Below are positions 28,601-37,381 of a stretch of DNA of 64,000 nucleotides, one piece after another. The notes beneath the pieces are model-generated. The model worked only from the letters and a program-made list of their open reading frames with translations, had not been told where the DNA came from and did no database searches. Position 1 is the stretch's first letter; every line of letters starts with the position of its first letter. This DNA comes from Melioribacter roseus (GTDB lineage: Bacteria > Bacteroidota > Ignavibacteria > Ignavibacteriales > Melioribacteraceae). Position numbers and translations under genes: made by a program. The stretch lies in contig DYLK01000005.1 of NCBI GenBank assembly GCA_020722065.1, positions 62,001-126,000 of the forward strand. The letters are read 5' to 3'.

Positions 28601-29738
28601 AAACAGAAGTAATATTTGGATATTTATAGAATTGGAATAATTTTTTCATTTCCGTAACATTTTGAACGTTATGAGTTCGGATAATTCTTGCTCCATTCAA
28701 AACCGCCATATATTCTGAAATTGAAGTAGCATTTTCTCGCGAATTTATATCAAGATTCAAAGATTTTCCTAGAAAAGATTTCTTTGATAAACCTACCATT
28801 ATTGGCTTTCCTAATGTTTTGAATTCATCTAATCTTTCTATTAATTTGAAATTATCTGAGACGCGCTTTCCAAAACCAATTCCCGGGTCAATAATAACTT
28901 TCTCTAGTTCCAACTCGTTTAATAAATCTAACTTTCTTGCTAAGAAATTATATATTTCAGAAACTGGTTCTTCATAAAACGGGTTATTCTGCATATTTTG
29001 TGGATTTCCTTTGATATGCATTAAAATATAAGTAGCATTAAAATTGTAAACAACTTCCAAAATTCTTTCATCAAACGAAAAAGCACTGATGTCATTTACA
29101 ATTGTTGCACCAGCCTGCAAAGCAGCGTGTGCGACTTCTGCTTTTGTTGTATCAATTGAAATTGGAATATTTTTTTCCAATCTATGAATTTCTTCAATTA
29201 CTGGAATTACACGCTTAATTTCTTCATCAATACTCACCTTTTCGGCACCTGGACGTGAAGATTCACCACCAATATCAATAATTTCCGTTCCTAAATTTAT
29301 CATTTCAATTGCGTGTTCAATTGCTTTTGAATGATTTAAATATTTTCCACCATCTGAAAAAGAATCGGGTGTTACATTCAAAATTCCCATTGTTAAAGGA
29401 TATGTTAATTCATATTTTACGTTGTTCAAAATCAAGAATTGATTCTCAAAATTGAAATAATTATCAATTTGTCTGATAATTTGGACTGACAATTCTGGGT
29501 TTTCAACCGAAATTCCATTTGCGAAATCATTCAATTCTTCAATTCTACCTGGAATTAGTAATTTATCTTCAACTTGAAAAATGTGAAAATCGTAAAATGA
29601 AGTAAAATATGTTTCATTGCAATTAGTTAAAAGAATTGCAAAAATTCCGCTTTGATTATAAGAATTATTTAATCCAAAGTATTTTGAGAAAAATTCCCAA
29701 GCTGATTGTTTTGATAGATTTAGTAATTGAACTTGCAT
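28593..29738 (-). CDS. folP: Dihydropteroate synthase with N-terminal extension
   Basis: Folate pathway enzyme joining 6-hydroxymethyl-7,8-dihydropterin pyrophosphate and pABA. The catalytic core begins near residue 112 with YPLTMGILNVTPDSFSDGG, and has GTEIIDIGGESSRPGAEKVS, ISIDTTKAEVA, GATIVNDISAF, IIDPGIGFGKRVSDNF and RTHNVQ. These match DHPS completely. The first ~110 residues are an extra, mixed helical/strand region without a motif I recognise; most bacterial FolP proteins are ~280 residues. The next gene, cdaA, starts inside its 3' end by 8 bases. Confidence 0.93.
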   Translation of the reverse strand: MQVQLLNLSKQSAWEFFSKYFGLNNSYNQSGIFAILLTNCNETYFTSFYDFHIFQVEDKLLIPGRIEELNDFANGISVENPELSVQIIRQIDNYFNFENQFLILNNVKYELTYPLTMGILNVTPDSFSDGGKYLNHSKAIEHAIEMINLGTEIIDIGGESSRPGAEKVSIDEEIKRVIPVIEEIHRLEKNIPISIDTTKAEVAHAALQAGATIVNDISAFSFDERILEVVYNFNATYILMHIKGNPQNMQNNPFYEEPVSEIYNFLARKLDLLNELELEKVIIDPGIGFGKRVSDNFKLIERLDEFKTLGKPIMVGLSKKSFLGKSLNLDINSRENATSISEYMAVLNGARIIRTHNVQNVTEMKKLFQFYKYPNITSVYD

Positions 29739-29741
29739 AAT

Positions 29742-30464
29742 TTATTTTGTTATAACCAAATTTACAGGATCACCAGAATTTAAAAGTGTTTCTTCACTTG
29801 GATTTTGGTCAATTACTGTGTTTGGAAGTAGTTTGCTGGATTTTTTGTAAGTAATTTCTCCAACAGAAAGATTACTACTTTTCAGAATAGATTCTGCTTC
29901 TCGATAACTTTTTGCAATTAAACCTGGAACTCGCACCATTCCCATACTCGGACCAACGCTTATTTCTATATCAATTCGTGAACCTTTTTTAATCATAACG
30001 CCAGGATGATATGCTTGCGAAATTACAGTATTGCTTGGCAATTCTGATTCAGTTTGCACAATTTCACCTACTTTAAATTGCAATCTTTCCAAGATAATAG
30101 AAGCATCACGTAAAGTTCTTCCTATAATATTGGGTACTTTTACTTGTAGTTCGCCACTACTTACCCAATAATAAATATGTCTGCCTTCTTTTACCGACTT
30201 TCCCGCTTCTGGTTTTTGCATTACAACCATATCTTTCGGTATTTTCCCGTCGTACTTTTCACCTTGTTTTATTGGAATTAAATCTTGGTCTGTAAGTATA
30301 TCTATTGCTTGCGAACGAGATTTCCCAACAATATTAGGCACTTCAACTTCAGGGACGCTTACCATCAAAGGCATAAAAATGGAATCTATAAAAATTATGA
30401 CTCCAGTAAAAATGATGAGTACTATTGTACTCCAAACCGATAATTTTATTATTGAATTTTTCAT
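29742..30464 (-). CDS. PASTA-domain membrane protein (no kinase domain)
   Basis: A ~240-residue bitopic protein with one membrane helix (WSTIVLIIFTGVIIFI) and three PASTA repeats: PEVEVPNIVGKSRSQAI, VPNIIGRTLRDASIIL and VPGLIAKSYREAESIL. PASTA domains bind muropeptides or peptidoglycan stems. In Firmicutes and Actinobacteria they usually sit behind a Ser/Thr kinase or in PBPs; here there is none. Start choice is uncertain: in-frame ATGs at 30464, 30503 and 30539 have no clear Shine-Dalgarno, and I chose 30464 because it leaves a short cytosolic arm before the helix. folP starts 4 bases downstream. Confidence 0.85.
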   Translation of the reverse strand: MKNSIIKLSVWSTIVLIIFTGVIIFIDSIFMPLMVSVPEVEVPNIVGKSRSQAIDILTDQDLIPIKQGEKYDGKIPKDMVVMQKPEAGKSVKEGRHIYYWVSSGELQVKVPNIIGRTLRDASIILERLQFKVGEIVQTESELPSNTVISQAYHPGVMIKKGSRIDIEISVGPSMGMVRVPGLIAKSYREAESILKSSNLSVGEITYKKSSKLLPNTVIDQNPSEETLLNSGDPVNLVITK

Positions 30465-30576
30465 TATATCAATATATTGAATCAGAATTTTTTTGACAAA
30501 CATATTTTCATTACTGCATTTTTTTTTATAACTTTTCATTCATTTTGTTAATTCATAATAACCAAACGGAGAATAT

Positions 30577-32082
30577 ATGTTCAAAAATCACCCGAAAGGG
30601 TTACCAGTTCTTTTCTTTACAGAAATGTGGGAAAGATTTGGTTTCTACACAATGATTGCAATTTTTGTTTTTTATTTGCAAGCTAATTTTGGTTGGGATC
30701 AAGCAACAGTTACAAACATTTATGGCATTTTTTTAGCGGGAGTTTATTTTACTCCAATTTTTGGCGGTTGGATTGCTGATAATGTACTTGGTTACGGTAA
30801 AACAATTACAATTGGTGCTATAACTATGGGAATTGGATATGCCGTTCTGGCAATTCCAACAAATCAAGTTATACTACCTATGCTTGGTTTATCAATTATT
30901 GCAATTGGTAACGGACTTTTTAAAGCTAACATTTCAGTATTAGTTGGGAATTTGTATTCTCATTCAGAAAACTCACTGAAAGATTCTGGTTTTAATATTT
31001 TTTATATGGGAATTAATATTGGTGCGTTTTATGCTCCATTTGCCGCTGCGGGGATTAAAAATTATTTAATGGAAAGCTATGGAGCAACTTTATCACAAGG
31101 TTACAACGGTGGCTTTGCAATAGCTGCCATTGGAATGGTAATCTCATTAATAATTTTTACCGTTTTCAAAAAATATTATCAAGATGGTGATTATCAATCT
31201 AAAAACGTTGTTAATCACGAAAGAGATTTACAACTTACTCCAAAACAAGAAAAAGATAGAGTTTTAGCACTTTTAACTGTTTTTGGAATTGTAATTTTCT
31301 TCTGGATGGCTTTCCATCAAAATGGAGCGGCTCTTTCTCTTTTTGCTCGCGATTATACTAATTCACAAGTACAAAAATCAATTTACTTATTGTTTGATGT
31401 AATTGCACTACACGGAATTTTGGCTATCATACTCGGAACTGCTAATGCTTTAAAAAAATCCGCTACAGCCAAAGTTAGAATTATTTCATTATTTTTTGTT
31501 GTACTTGGGGCTTCTGTGGTTTATTATAAATATCTAACCTTACCAGAAAATGGTACAATCTCCCCAGAACAATTCCAAGCATTTAATCCGATGTTTATTG
31601 TTTTAATGACGCCAGTTGTAGTTGGTTACTTTGCTTTCTTAAATAAACGTGGAAAAGAACCATCTTCACCAGCTAAAATTGGTATTGGAATGTTTTTATC
31701 GGCTATTGCTTATTCTATAATGGTACTCGCCTCAATTGGAATGCCAGCAGTCCATACATTAAATGCTGGAGTTTCGCCCAATACAGTTTCTCCTTTCTTT
31801 TTAATATCTACATATTTTGTCCTAACAATGGCTGAATTACATTTATCGCCAATGGGACTTTCATTTGTATCAAAAGTTGCACCTCCGCGTATGAAAGGTT
31901 TATTGATGGGCGGTTGGTTTGGAGCTACAGCAATTGGAAATTATTTTGCTGGGTTTATTGGTCGATTTTATCAACATTGGGAATTATGGCAATTCTTCAC
32001 TTTATTGATAATTTTTTCTCTTCTTGCTGCATTAATGGTTGTTTTTACCCTTAAAAAATTGAATCAAGCAATTAATAACTAA
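30577..32082 (+). CDS. POT-family peptide transporter (proton-coupled)
   Basis: A 501-residue major-facilitator protein of the POT/PTR2 family, importing di- and tripeptides with protons. The family signature ExxERFxxY is at FFTEMWERFGFYT (residues 14-25). Other motifs are GIFLAGVYFTPIFGGWIADNVLG, the cytosolic GNGLFKANISVLVGNLY and the FNIFYMGINIGAFYAP motif, and the C-terminal FVSKVAPPRMKGLLMG. About 14 membrane segments are apparent. GGAGAA precedes the ATG. Divergent from the PASTA protein, followed by a terminator. It fits the S9 peptidase and arginine deiminase in suggesting peptide use. Confidence 0.93.
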   Translation: MFKNHPKGLPVLFFTEMWERFGFYTMIAIFVFYLQANFGWDQATVTNIYGIFLAGVYFTPIFGGWIADNVLGYGKTITIGAITMGIGYAVLAIPTNQVILPMLGLSIIAIGNGLFKANISVLVGNLYSHSENSLKDSGFNIFYMGINIGAFYAPFAAAGIKNYLMESYGATLSQGYNGGFAIAAIGMVISLIIFTVFKKYYQDGDYQSKNVVNHERDLQLTPKQEKDRVLALLTVFGIVIFFWMAFHQNGAALSLFARDYTNSQVQKSIYLLFDVIALHGILAIILGTANALKKSATAKVRIISLFFVVLGASVVYYKYLTLPENGTISPEQFQAFNPMFIVLMTPVVVGYFAFLNKRGKEPSSPAKIGIGMFLSAIAYSIMVLASIGMPAVHTLNAGVSPNTVSPFFLISTYFVLTMAELHLSPMGLSFVSKVAPPRMKGLLMGGWFGATAIGNYFAGFIGRFYQHWELWQFFTLLIIFSLLAALMVVFTLKKLNQAINN

Positions 32083-32093
32083 CCTATTTTTCT

Positions 32094-32131
32094 AACTATC
32101 CGCAAAGGAATTTTTTCCCTTTCGGATAGTT
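32094..32131 (+). terminator. Terminator after the POT transporter
   Basis: Inverted repeat AACTATCCG(C)AAAGG / CCTTTCGGATAGTT with one bulged base and an 8-9 base loop, followed by a T-rich run (TTGTTTTT). It lies 12 bases after the transporter stop. Confidence 0.8.
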
Positions 32132-32153
32132 CTTGTTTTTAATAAATCTTAAT

Positions 32154-32183
32154 AGTAATCAGTTATGAGTGAAGAGTAATCAG
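32154..32183. repeat. Short direct-repeat motif in the intergenic region
   Basis: AGTAATCAG occurs at 32154-32162 and again at 32175-32183. This AT-rich pattern resembles the 'cagtaatcag' style dispersed sequences found in many intergenic regions, but it cannot be confirmed without other copies from the genome. Confidence 0.4.
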
Positions 32184-32241
32184 ATTGATTGGTTGTGGTA
32201 GGTTAACAAAATAGTTTAAGTTTATGAAATTTTGGATAAGA

Positions 32242-32271
32242 AAGGTGAACTCCACCTTCTATTTTGAGTTC
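32242..32271. other. Two overlapping, mutually exclusive small hairpins
   Basis: AAGGTG (32242-32247) pairs with CACCTT (32253-32258), while GAACTC (32247-32252) pairs with GAGTTC (32266-32271). The two pairings share bases and cannot both form. Stems are only six bases, so the signal is weak. Confidence 0.3.
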
Positions 32272-32305
32272 ATCTAAAAATTTGTCTTTGAGTTTTAATC
32301 ATAAT

Positions 32306-32339
32306 AATCCATTAATCTGTTTAATCTGCGATCCAGACA
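32306..32339. repeat. TTAATCTG direct repeat with conserved-looking flank
   Basis: TTAATCTG is present at 32312-32319 and 32321-32328, followed by CGATCCAGACA. Sequences of this form recur as intergenic elements in several bacterial genomes as I recall; single copy here. Confidence 0.4.
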
Positions 32340-32355
32340 TTTTCAATTTGTAATT

Positions 32356-32380
32356 GTAAGACGAGGACGTCTGACCTACC
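32356..32380. repeat. Small palindrome with outer GTA/TAC pairing
   Basis: AGACG (32359-32363) and CGTCT (32368-32372) flank AGGA, with GTA and TAC further out. The string GACGAGGACGTCTGACC looks like known dispersed intergenic palindromes in the Chlorobi/Ignavibacteria group, by recollection only. Confidence 0.4.
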
Positions 32381-32384
32381 GATA

Positions 32385-32500
32385 GGGAATGATTTTCTCT
32401 ATGTCATACTGAGCGAATGCGAAGTATCTTGAGAAAGTGATTAAAGATTTTTCACTATTTTCTGAGTATTAGTCGGGCGATTCGCATAAATCATTCTCCC
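32385..32500. repeat. 116-bp MITE-like element with imperfect terminal inverted repeats
   Basis: GGGAATGATTT at 32385-32395 is mirrored by AAATCATTCTCCC at 32488-32500, with a two-base insertion in the second arm. Between them lies GTCATACTGAGCGAATGCGA (32403-32422), a variant of the GTCATnCTGAGCG-type repeat known from many bacterial intergenic regions, and a GGGCGATTCGC stretch. No coding potential is evident. It could be a small non-autonomous mobile element or a nested cluster of dispersed repeats. Direct flanking duplications are not visible. Confidence 0.4.
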
Positions 32501-32506
32501 CTCGCT

Positions 32507-33415
32507 TTAATCAACTAATTCTGCATGTTTTTCAGCATGGTATGAACTTCGCACAAGTGGCGCTGATTCAACTGCCAAGAAACCGAGAGTTTTTCCATAA
32601 TTTCTATATTCAGCAAATTCTTCTAATGAAACATATCTATCAACTGGAAGATGTTCTTTTGTTGGCTGTAAGTATTGTCCGATTGTCATAATATCGCAAC
32701 CATTTCCTTTTAGATCTCTCATAATTCCAAAAACTTCTTCTTTTGTTTCGCCGATCCCGACCATAATTCCACTTTTTGTACGCAAACCTTTGGACTTAAA
32801 CCATTTTATCAATTCCAAACTTCGTGCATATTTTGCTTGTGGTCTTACTGCGTGATATAATCTATTAACAGTTTCAAGATTGTGATTTAAAATATTTGGC
32901 GGATTTTTCATTATTATTTCAAAAGCTGATTCTTCACCTTTGAAATCTGGAATCAGAATTTCGATTGTGGTTTTAGGTGATAATTCCCTAATTAACCGAA
33001 TTGATTCGGAAAATATTTCCGCCCCACCATTTTTTAATTCATCACGATTTACGGAAGTAATTACTGCATGTTTCAAACCAAGTTCAACAACTGATTCTGC
33101 AACTCTGCGAGGTTCATCTCTATCCAAATGTGATGGAATTCCCATTTTCACATTGCAAAATCCACAACTTCTCGTGCAAGTATCGCCTAAAATCATAAAT
33201 GTAGCAGTTCTGTGACTCCAACATTCTGCCAAATTTGGACAGCGAGCCTCTTCACAAACTGTGTTTAAGTGCGATTTTTTCATCAGATTTAGAACTTCAG
33301 TATAGTTTTTCCCACTTGGTAAACGTACTTTTAACCAATCTGGTCTTTTCCCTAAATCGCCAATTTCCTTTTCTTTAGCTTCTTTAAATTCTTTTTGATG
33401 TTGATTTATTTTCAT
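32507..33415 (-). CDS. lipA: Lipoyl synthase
   Basis: Radical SAM enzyme inserting sulfur into octanoyl groups to form lipoate for 2-oxoacid dehydrogenases and the glycine cleavage system. The auxiliary cluster ligands are C54, C59 and C65 in TVCEEARCPNLAEC. The radical SAM motif CTRSCGFC gives C80, C84 and C87. The C-terminal RSSYHAEK contains the conserved Ser ligand. Length 302 is typical. No lipB or dehydrogenase gene is nearby. It faces away from the nuo operon, with a 285-base non-coding stretch between. Confidence 0.97.
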   Translation of the reverse strand: MKINQHQKEFKEAKEKEIGDLGKRPDWLKVRLPSGKNYTEVLNLMKKSHLNTVCEEARCPNLAECWSHRTATFMILGDTCTRSCGFCNVKMGIPSHLDRDEPRRVAESVVELGLKHAVITSVNRDELKNGGAEIFSESIRLIRELSPKTTIEILIPDFKGEESAFEIIMKNPPNILNHNLETVNRLYHAVRPQAKYARSLELIKWFKSKGLRTKSGIMVGIGETKEEVFGIMRDLKGNGCDIMTIGQYLQPTKEHLPVDRYVSLEEFAEYRNYGKTLGFLAVESAPLVRSSYHAEKHAELVD

Positions 33416-33500
33416 AAAACTTTGCCTTTCGATAATAATCTTTTATGTAAAATTAAGATTTTTTGTCCAATTAAAGAATTACATTTTGATAACCATTTAT

Positions 33501-33512
33501 GCAAAATTTTGC
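33501..33512. promoter_or_regulatory. Perfect 12-base palindrome in the lipA-nuoA gap
   Basis: GCAAAATTTTGC is perfectly self-complementary and sits in the divergent region between lipA and nuoA. It could be a binding site for a dimeric regulator of either gene, but no regulator is known to me for it and AT-rich sequence makes such palindromes common by chance. Confidence 0.3.
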
Positions 33513-33642
33513 AAATGTCTTCCTTCTCCATTATTATCAAAAACGAATAATGCAATAAGGAATTAGAAACCAAAAAAAAATTATGCGAATTTCATGTTCT
33601 AAAAAACTTAAATAATACAACTTTGTGTTTTTTATTTTTTTT

Positions 33643-33674
33643 TTGCTTTCTTTGTATAAAAACTTTAATTTTTG
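33643..33674 (+). promoter_or_regulatory. Possible promoter of the nuo operon
   Basis: TTG at 33643-33645 and TAATTTTTG at 33666-33674 are separated by 20 bases; the second box has one extra base relative to TAnnTTTG. It lies 27 bases before the nuoA ATG. The rest of the 33416-33700 gap shows only the palindrome at 33501 and A/T runs. Confidence 0.3.
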
Positions 33675-33700
33675 CAATTCAAAAATCAAAGTTAGTTATT

Positions 33701-34129
33701 ATGCCTACTGATTCAATAATGTTAACAGAGTTCGGGAAAATTCTAATTTTCATGATACTCTCGGTTGTTTTTGTTGCGATTGGACTTTTTGCCGCAAAAC
33801 TTATAAGACCCTCAAGACCTACTAAAGAAAAATCTACAATTTATGAATGTGGAGAAGAAACTGTAGGTTCTCCATACGTAAAATTCAATATCCGTTTTTA
33901 TGTTGTTGCTCTTATTTTCATCATTTTTGATGTGGAAGTTGTTCTTCTTTTCCCTTGGGCATTAGCATATAAAAATTTCGGAGTACCAGGATTCTTAGTT
34001 GGAATTTCTTTTTTAATAATTCTTGTACTTGGAATGGCTTACGAATGGCGAAAAGGAGATTTGGAATGGGACAGACCTCGACCAAATATCCCTAATTTAA
34101 TTAACGATAAAGCTGGATTTGATAAATAA
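33701..34129 (+). CDS. nuoA: NADH-quinone oxidoreductase subunit A
   Basis: Small membrane subunit of complex I (142 residues after the chosen start). It has three predicted membrane helices and the family motif KSTIYECGEETVGSPYVKFNIRFYVVALIFIIFDVEVVLLFPWA, in which YECG contains the conserved Cys and FDVE the conserved Asp/Glu. I start at ATG 33701 because the in-frame upstream codons encode a Phe/Cys-rich segment unlike NuoA. First gene of an 11-gene nuo run. Confidence 0.95.
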   Translation: MPTDSIMLTEFGKILIFMILSVVFVAIGLFAAKLIRPSRPTKEKSTIYECGEETVGSPYVKFNIRFYVVALIFIIFDVEVVLLFPWALAYKNFGVPGFLVGISFLIILVLGMAYEWRKGDLEWDRPRPNIPNLINDKAGFDK

Positions 34130-34149
34130 TATAGAAGATTGGTAAAACA

Positions 34150-34641
34150 ATGGGATTATTAGATAAAGAATTTAATGATGGTAATATAGTAATAACAAAA
34201 ACTGAAGATCTGCTAAATTGGGCGAGACTTTCTTCGCTTTGGCAATTATCTTTTGGTTTAGCTTGTTGTGCTATCGAGATGATGGCTGCTTCGGCATCGC
34301 ATTACGATTTAGATAGATTTGGTATTATACCACGTCCTACACCAAGACAAGCTGATGTTATTATTATTTCAGGAACCGTAACTCTAAAAATGGCAAGTAG
34401 AGTTAAAAGACTTTACGAACAAATGCCCGATCCAAAATATGTTGTTTCGATGGGAAGTTGTTCAAATAGTGGAGGTCCATATTGGAATTATGGTTACCAC
34501 GTATTAAAAGGAGTAGATAGAGTAATTCCTGTTGATGTTTATGTGCCCGGTTGTCCACCTCGCCCAGAAGCATTATTGGAAGGATTATTAAAACTACAAG
34601 AAAAAATTAGACATGAAAAACTAACAAAGCAAACAGCATGA
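34150..34641 (+). CDS. nuoB: NADH-quinone oxidoreductase subunit B
   Basis: Peripheral-arm subunit carrying cluster N2, the last iron-sulfur centre before quinone. The four ligands are visible: C39-C40 in [11 protein letters not shown]104 in [11 protein letters not shown] and C135 in VPGCPPRPE. Length 163 is normal. The following nuoC ATG overlaps its stop (ATGA). N2 retention shows that the quinone-reducing end is intact. Confidence 0.97.
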   Translation: MGLLDKEFNDGNIVITKTEDLLNWARLSSLWQLSFGLACCAIEMMAASASHYDLDRFGIIPRPTPRQADVIIISGTVTLKMASRVKRLYEQMPDPKYVVSMGSCSNSGGPYWNYGYHVLKGVDRVIPVDVYVPGCPPRPEALLEGLLKLQEKIRHEKLTKQTA

Positions 34642-35171
34642 AAACTTCAGAAGAAATATATAATATATTAAAAGAAAAATTTGGTGAAGAAGTAATTCTA
34701 AATTTTAATACTGCTGAACCAATAGATGCGATAATTGAAGTAAATCCATCTAAAATTAACGAAGTTTCTAAGTTCCTACGTGATAGTGAAGAATTAAAAT
34801 TTGATACATTAATGCTTTTATCTGGAGTTGATGACGCAAACGGGACAAAAGTAAAAGATGAAAATGAAATAGAAACTATCCAAGGTGGCACATTATCGGT
34901 TTATTATCACTGCCATAGTATGGAAATAGGACATAAAGTGACACTTCGCGTTTCAACTCCAAGAGAAAATCCTCAAGTTCAATCAGTTGAAAGAATTTGG
35001 AGAGCTGCTGATTGGCATGAACGTGAAGCATTTGATATGTTCGGAATTAAATTCCTTAATCATCATGATTTAAGAAGAATTTTAATGCCCGACGATTGGG
35101 GTGAAAGATACCCATTAAGAAAAGATTATGTAGATCCAGAATATTATAATGGCATTAAAATTCCTTATTAA
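34638..35171 (+). CDS. nuoC: NADH-quinone oxidoreductase subunit C
   Basis: A 177-residue structural subunit of the Q module. The C-terminal signature [18 protein letters not shown] and [24 protein letters not shown] is the 30-kDa subunit motif. The N-terminal 90 residues vary, as usual. Separate from nuoD, unlike the E. coli fused NuoCD. Overlaps nuoB by 4 bases. Confidence 0.96.
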   Translation: MKTSEEIYNILKEKFGEEVILNFNTAEPIDAIIEVNPSKINEVSKFLRDSEELKFDTLMLLSGVDDANGTKVKDENEIETIQGGTLSVYYHCHSMEIGHKVTLRVSTPRENPQVQSVERIWRAADWHEREAFDMFGIKFLNHHDLRRILMPDDWGERYPLRKDYVDPEYYNGIKIPY

Positions 35172-35183
35172 AAAAGGTAGAAA

Positions 35184-36299
35184 ATGGCTGTAAAAACAGA
35201 AGAATTAGTATTAAATATGGGTCCTCAACATCCTTCAACTCACGGGGTGTTAAGACTTTTAGTTGAACTCGACGGTGAACTTGTTACTGATGTAAAACCA
35301 ATTATTGGTTATTTGCACCGTTGTTTTGAAAAACATTGTGAGCACCTTACTTATCCGCAAATAATTCCATATACTGATAGAATGGATTATCTTGCTTCGA
35401 TGTACAACAATTTTGGTTATGTTACTGCTGTAGAAAAACTTGCTGGTATTCAAGTCCCTGAAAGAGTAGAATATATTCGAGTAATTATGGGTGAATTGCA
35501 AAGAATTGCTTCGCATCTAATTGCTCTTGGAACTTACGGTTTGGATATTGGAGCGTTTACTCCTTTTCTATTCTTATTCCGCGACCGTGAGAAGATTTTA
35601 GACTTATTTGAAATGACTTGTGGAGCTCGCCTTCTATATAATTATATGTGGGTTGGCGGTGTTTCACACGATATTCCTTCCGATTTTGTGCCCGCAGTTA
35701 AAAAATTTATCAAAGAATTCCGCCCAACAATTGTTGAATTAAATGATTTATTAACTTACAATAAGATATTTGTAGAAAGAACTGCAAATATTGGAATATT
35801 ACCTGCTGAAACTGCAATAAATTATGGAATTACTGGTCCAAACTTACGAGCTTCAGGTGTTAAATGGGATTTACGCAAAAATGATACTTATTCCATTTAT
35901 AATAAATTTGATTTTGAAATACCAGTTGGTGAAGGCAAAGTAGGCACCGTAGGTGATTCGTGGGATAGATATTATGTACGGGTCCTTGAAGTTGAACAAA
36001 GTTTGAGAATTATTGAACAAGCAATCGATAACATACCTGATGGCGATGTATTCGAAGCAGTACCAAAACGAATCAAAATGCCAAAAGGTAATGTTTATCA
36101 TAGAGTTGAAAATCCAAAAGGTGAACTTGGTTACTTTATAATGAGCGACGGTAAAAATAATCCTACTCGAGTTAAAGTACGTCCACCATCTTTTGTAAAT
36201 CTTGCCGTTTTAGGTGAATTAAGTAGAGGTCATTTAGTGGCGGACTTAATTGCAATTTTAGGAAGTTTAGACATAGTACTTGGAGAAATAGATAGATAA
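35184..36299 (+). CDS. nuoD: NADH-quinone oxidoreductase subunit D
   Basis: 49-kDa subunit that forms the quinone pocket with Nuo[21 protein letters not shown] carries the conserved His/Thr of the quinone site, followed by [25 protein letters not shown]. The C-terminal region reads [36 protein letters not shown], which is diagnostic. Length 371 is slightly short but complete. An intact quinone-binding region. The stop overlaps the nuoH ATG (TAATG). Confidence 0.97.
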   Translation: MAVKTEELVLNMGPQHPSTHGVLRLLVELDGELVTDVKPIIGYLHRCFEKHCEHLTYPQIIPYTDRMDYLASMYNNFGYVTAVEKLAGIQVPERVEYIRVIMGELQRIASHLIALGTYGLDIGAFTPFLFLFRDREKILDLFEMTCGARLLYNYMWVGGVSHDIPSDFVPAVKKFIKEFRPTIVELNDLLTYNKIFVERTANIGILPAETAINYGITGPNLRASGVKWDLRKNDTYSIYNKFDFEIPVGEGKVGTVGDSWDRYYVRVLEVEQSLRIIEQAIDNIPDGDVFEAVPKRIKMPKGNVYHRVENPKGELGYFIMSDGKNNPTRVKVRPPSFVNLAVLGELSRGHLVADLIAILGSLDIVLGEIDR

Positions 36300-37369
36300 T
36301 GTATAATTTTTTAACAGATTTACTTGGTAATGAAATATTAGCTTACGCTTTAGGCTCTACAATACCTCTTTTATTTATCTTGGTATTTGTGATTTTTGCC
36401 GTACTTGGTGAACGAAAAGTTGCTGGTCACATGCAAGATAGACTTGGACCGATGCGTGTTGGTTGGCATGGTATCTTGCAAACAGTTGCTGATTTGGTAA
36501 AATTATTGCAAAAAGAAGATATAATGGCAAAAGGAGCTGATAAAGTATTATTCAATTTAGCACCCGCATTAGTATTTTTGGGAAGTTATGCAGCCTATGT
36601 TGCAATTCCTTTTTCAAGTCAATATATTGGCTCAAGTGCTGAGGTTGGTATTTTCTTTATTACTGCTGTTTCTGGTTTAGTTGTTGCTGGATTAATTTTA
36701 GCTGGTTGGTCATCTGATAATAAATATTCACTTTATGGGGCAATACGTTCGGCTGCTCAAATTGTTAGCTACGAAATACCCTCTGCCATTGTGATTTTAA
36801 CAATGGTAATGCTTGCTGGAACTTTAAGTTTAATGGAATTCAGCGATATGCAAACGGAATACTTCTGGAATTGGTGGATTTTTGGCGGACCTATTGAAGG
36901 TTGGGTTAAATTTTTATTAATACCTTTTACTTTTGCAGGATTTCTTTTATTCTATATAAGTTCACTTGCAGAAGTAAATAGAACGCCTTTTGATATGCCC
37001 GAAGCAGAATCAGAATTAGTTTCTGGCTACCACACTGAATATTCAGGAATGAAGTTTGCAATGTTCTTTTTAGCCGAATATGCCAATATGTTTGCTGTTT
37101 CTGCAATTGCTGTAACATTATTCTTTGGAGGTTATCAATCTCCTTTTGGTTATTTGGGTAATATTATAAATATACCTGCATTAATTCCTTTCGAGCAATT
37201 CTTCTGGTTCGCTTTTAAGGGAATTCTCTTAGTTTTTGTTCAAATGTGGTTAAGATGGACTTTACCAAGAGTTCGTGTTGACCAATTAATGGTAATTTGC
37301 TGGAAATACTTAATTCCTTACGCAGTTGCTAATTTAATTATAGTTGGATTGTTAACATTATTATTATAG
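36299..37369 (+). CDS. nuoH: NADH-quinone oxidoreductase subunit H
   Basis: Membrane subunit next to the quinone channel, with eight or so helices. AVLGERKVAGHMQDRLGPMRVGWHG and LQTVADLVKLLQKEDI are the conserved entry-side motifs; FDMPEAESELVSGYHTEYSGMKFA and WLRWTLPRVRVDQLM are also family signatures. Glu/Asp residues for proton coupling are present. Follows nuoD directly, with nuoE, F and G absent from the gap. Confidence 0.97.
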   Translation: MYNFLTDLLGNEILAYALGSTIPLLFILVFVIFAVLGERKVAGHMQDRLGPMRVGWHGILQTVADLVKLLQKEDIMAKGADKVLFNLAPALVFLGSYAAYVAIPFSSQYIGSSAEVGIFFITAVSGLVVAGLILAGWSSDNKYSLYGAIRSAAQIVSYEIPSAIVILTMVMLAGTLSLMEFSDMQTEYFWNWWIFGGPIEGWVKFLLIPFTFAGFLLFYISSLAEVNRTPFDMPEAESELVSGYHTEYSGMKFAMFFLAEYANMFAVSAIAVTLFFGGYQSPFGYLGNIINIPALIPFEQFFWFAFKGILLVFVQMWLRWTLPRVRVDQLMVICWKYLIPYAVANLIIVGLLTLLL

Positions 37370-37381
37370 ACTTGAAGAATT

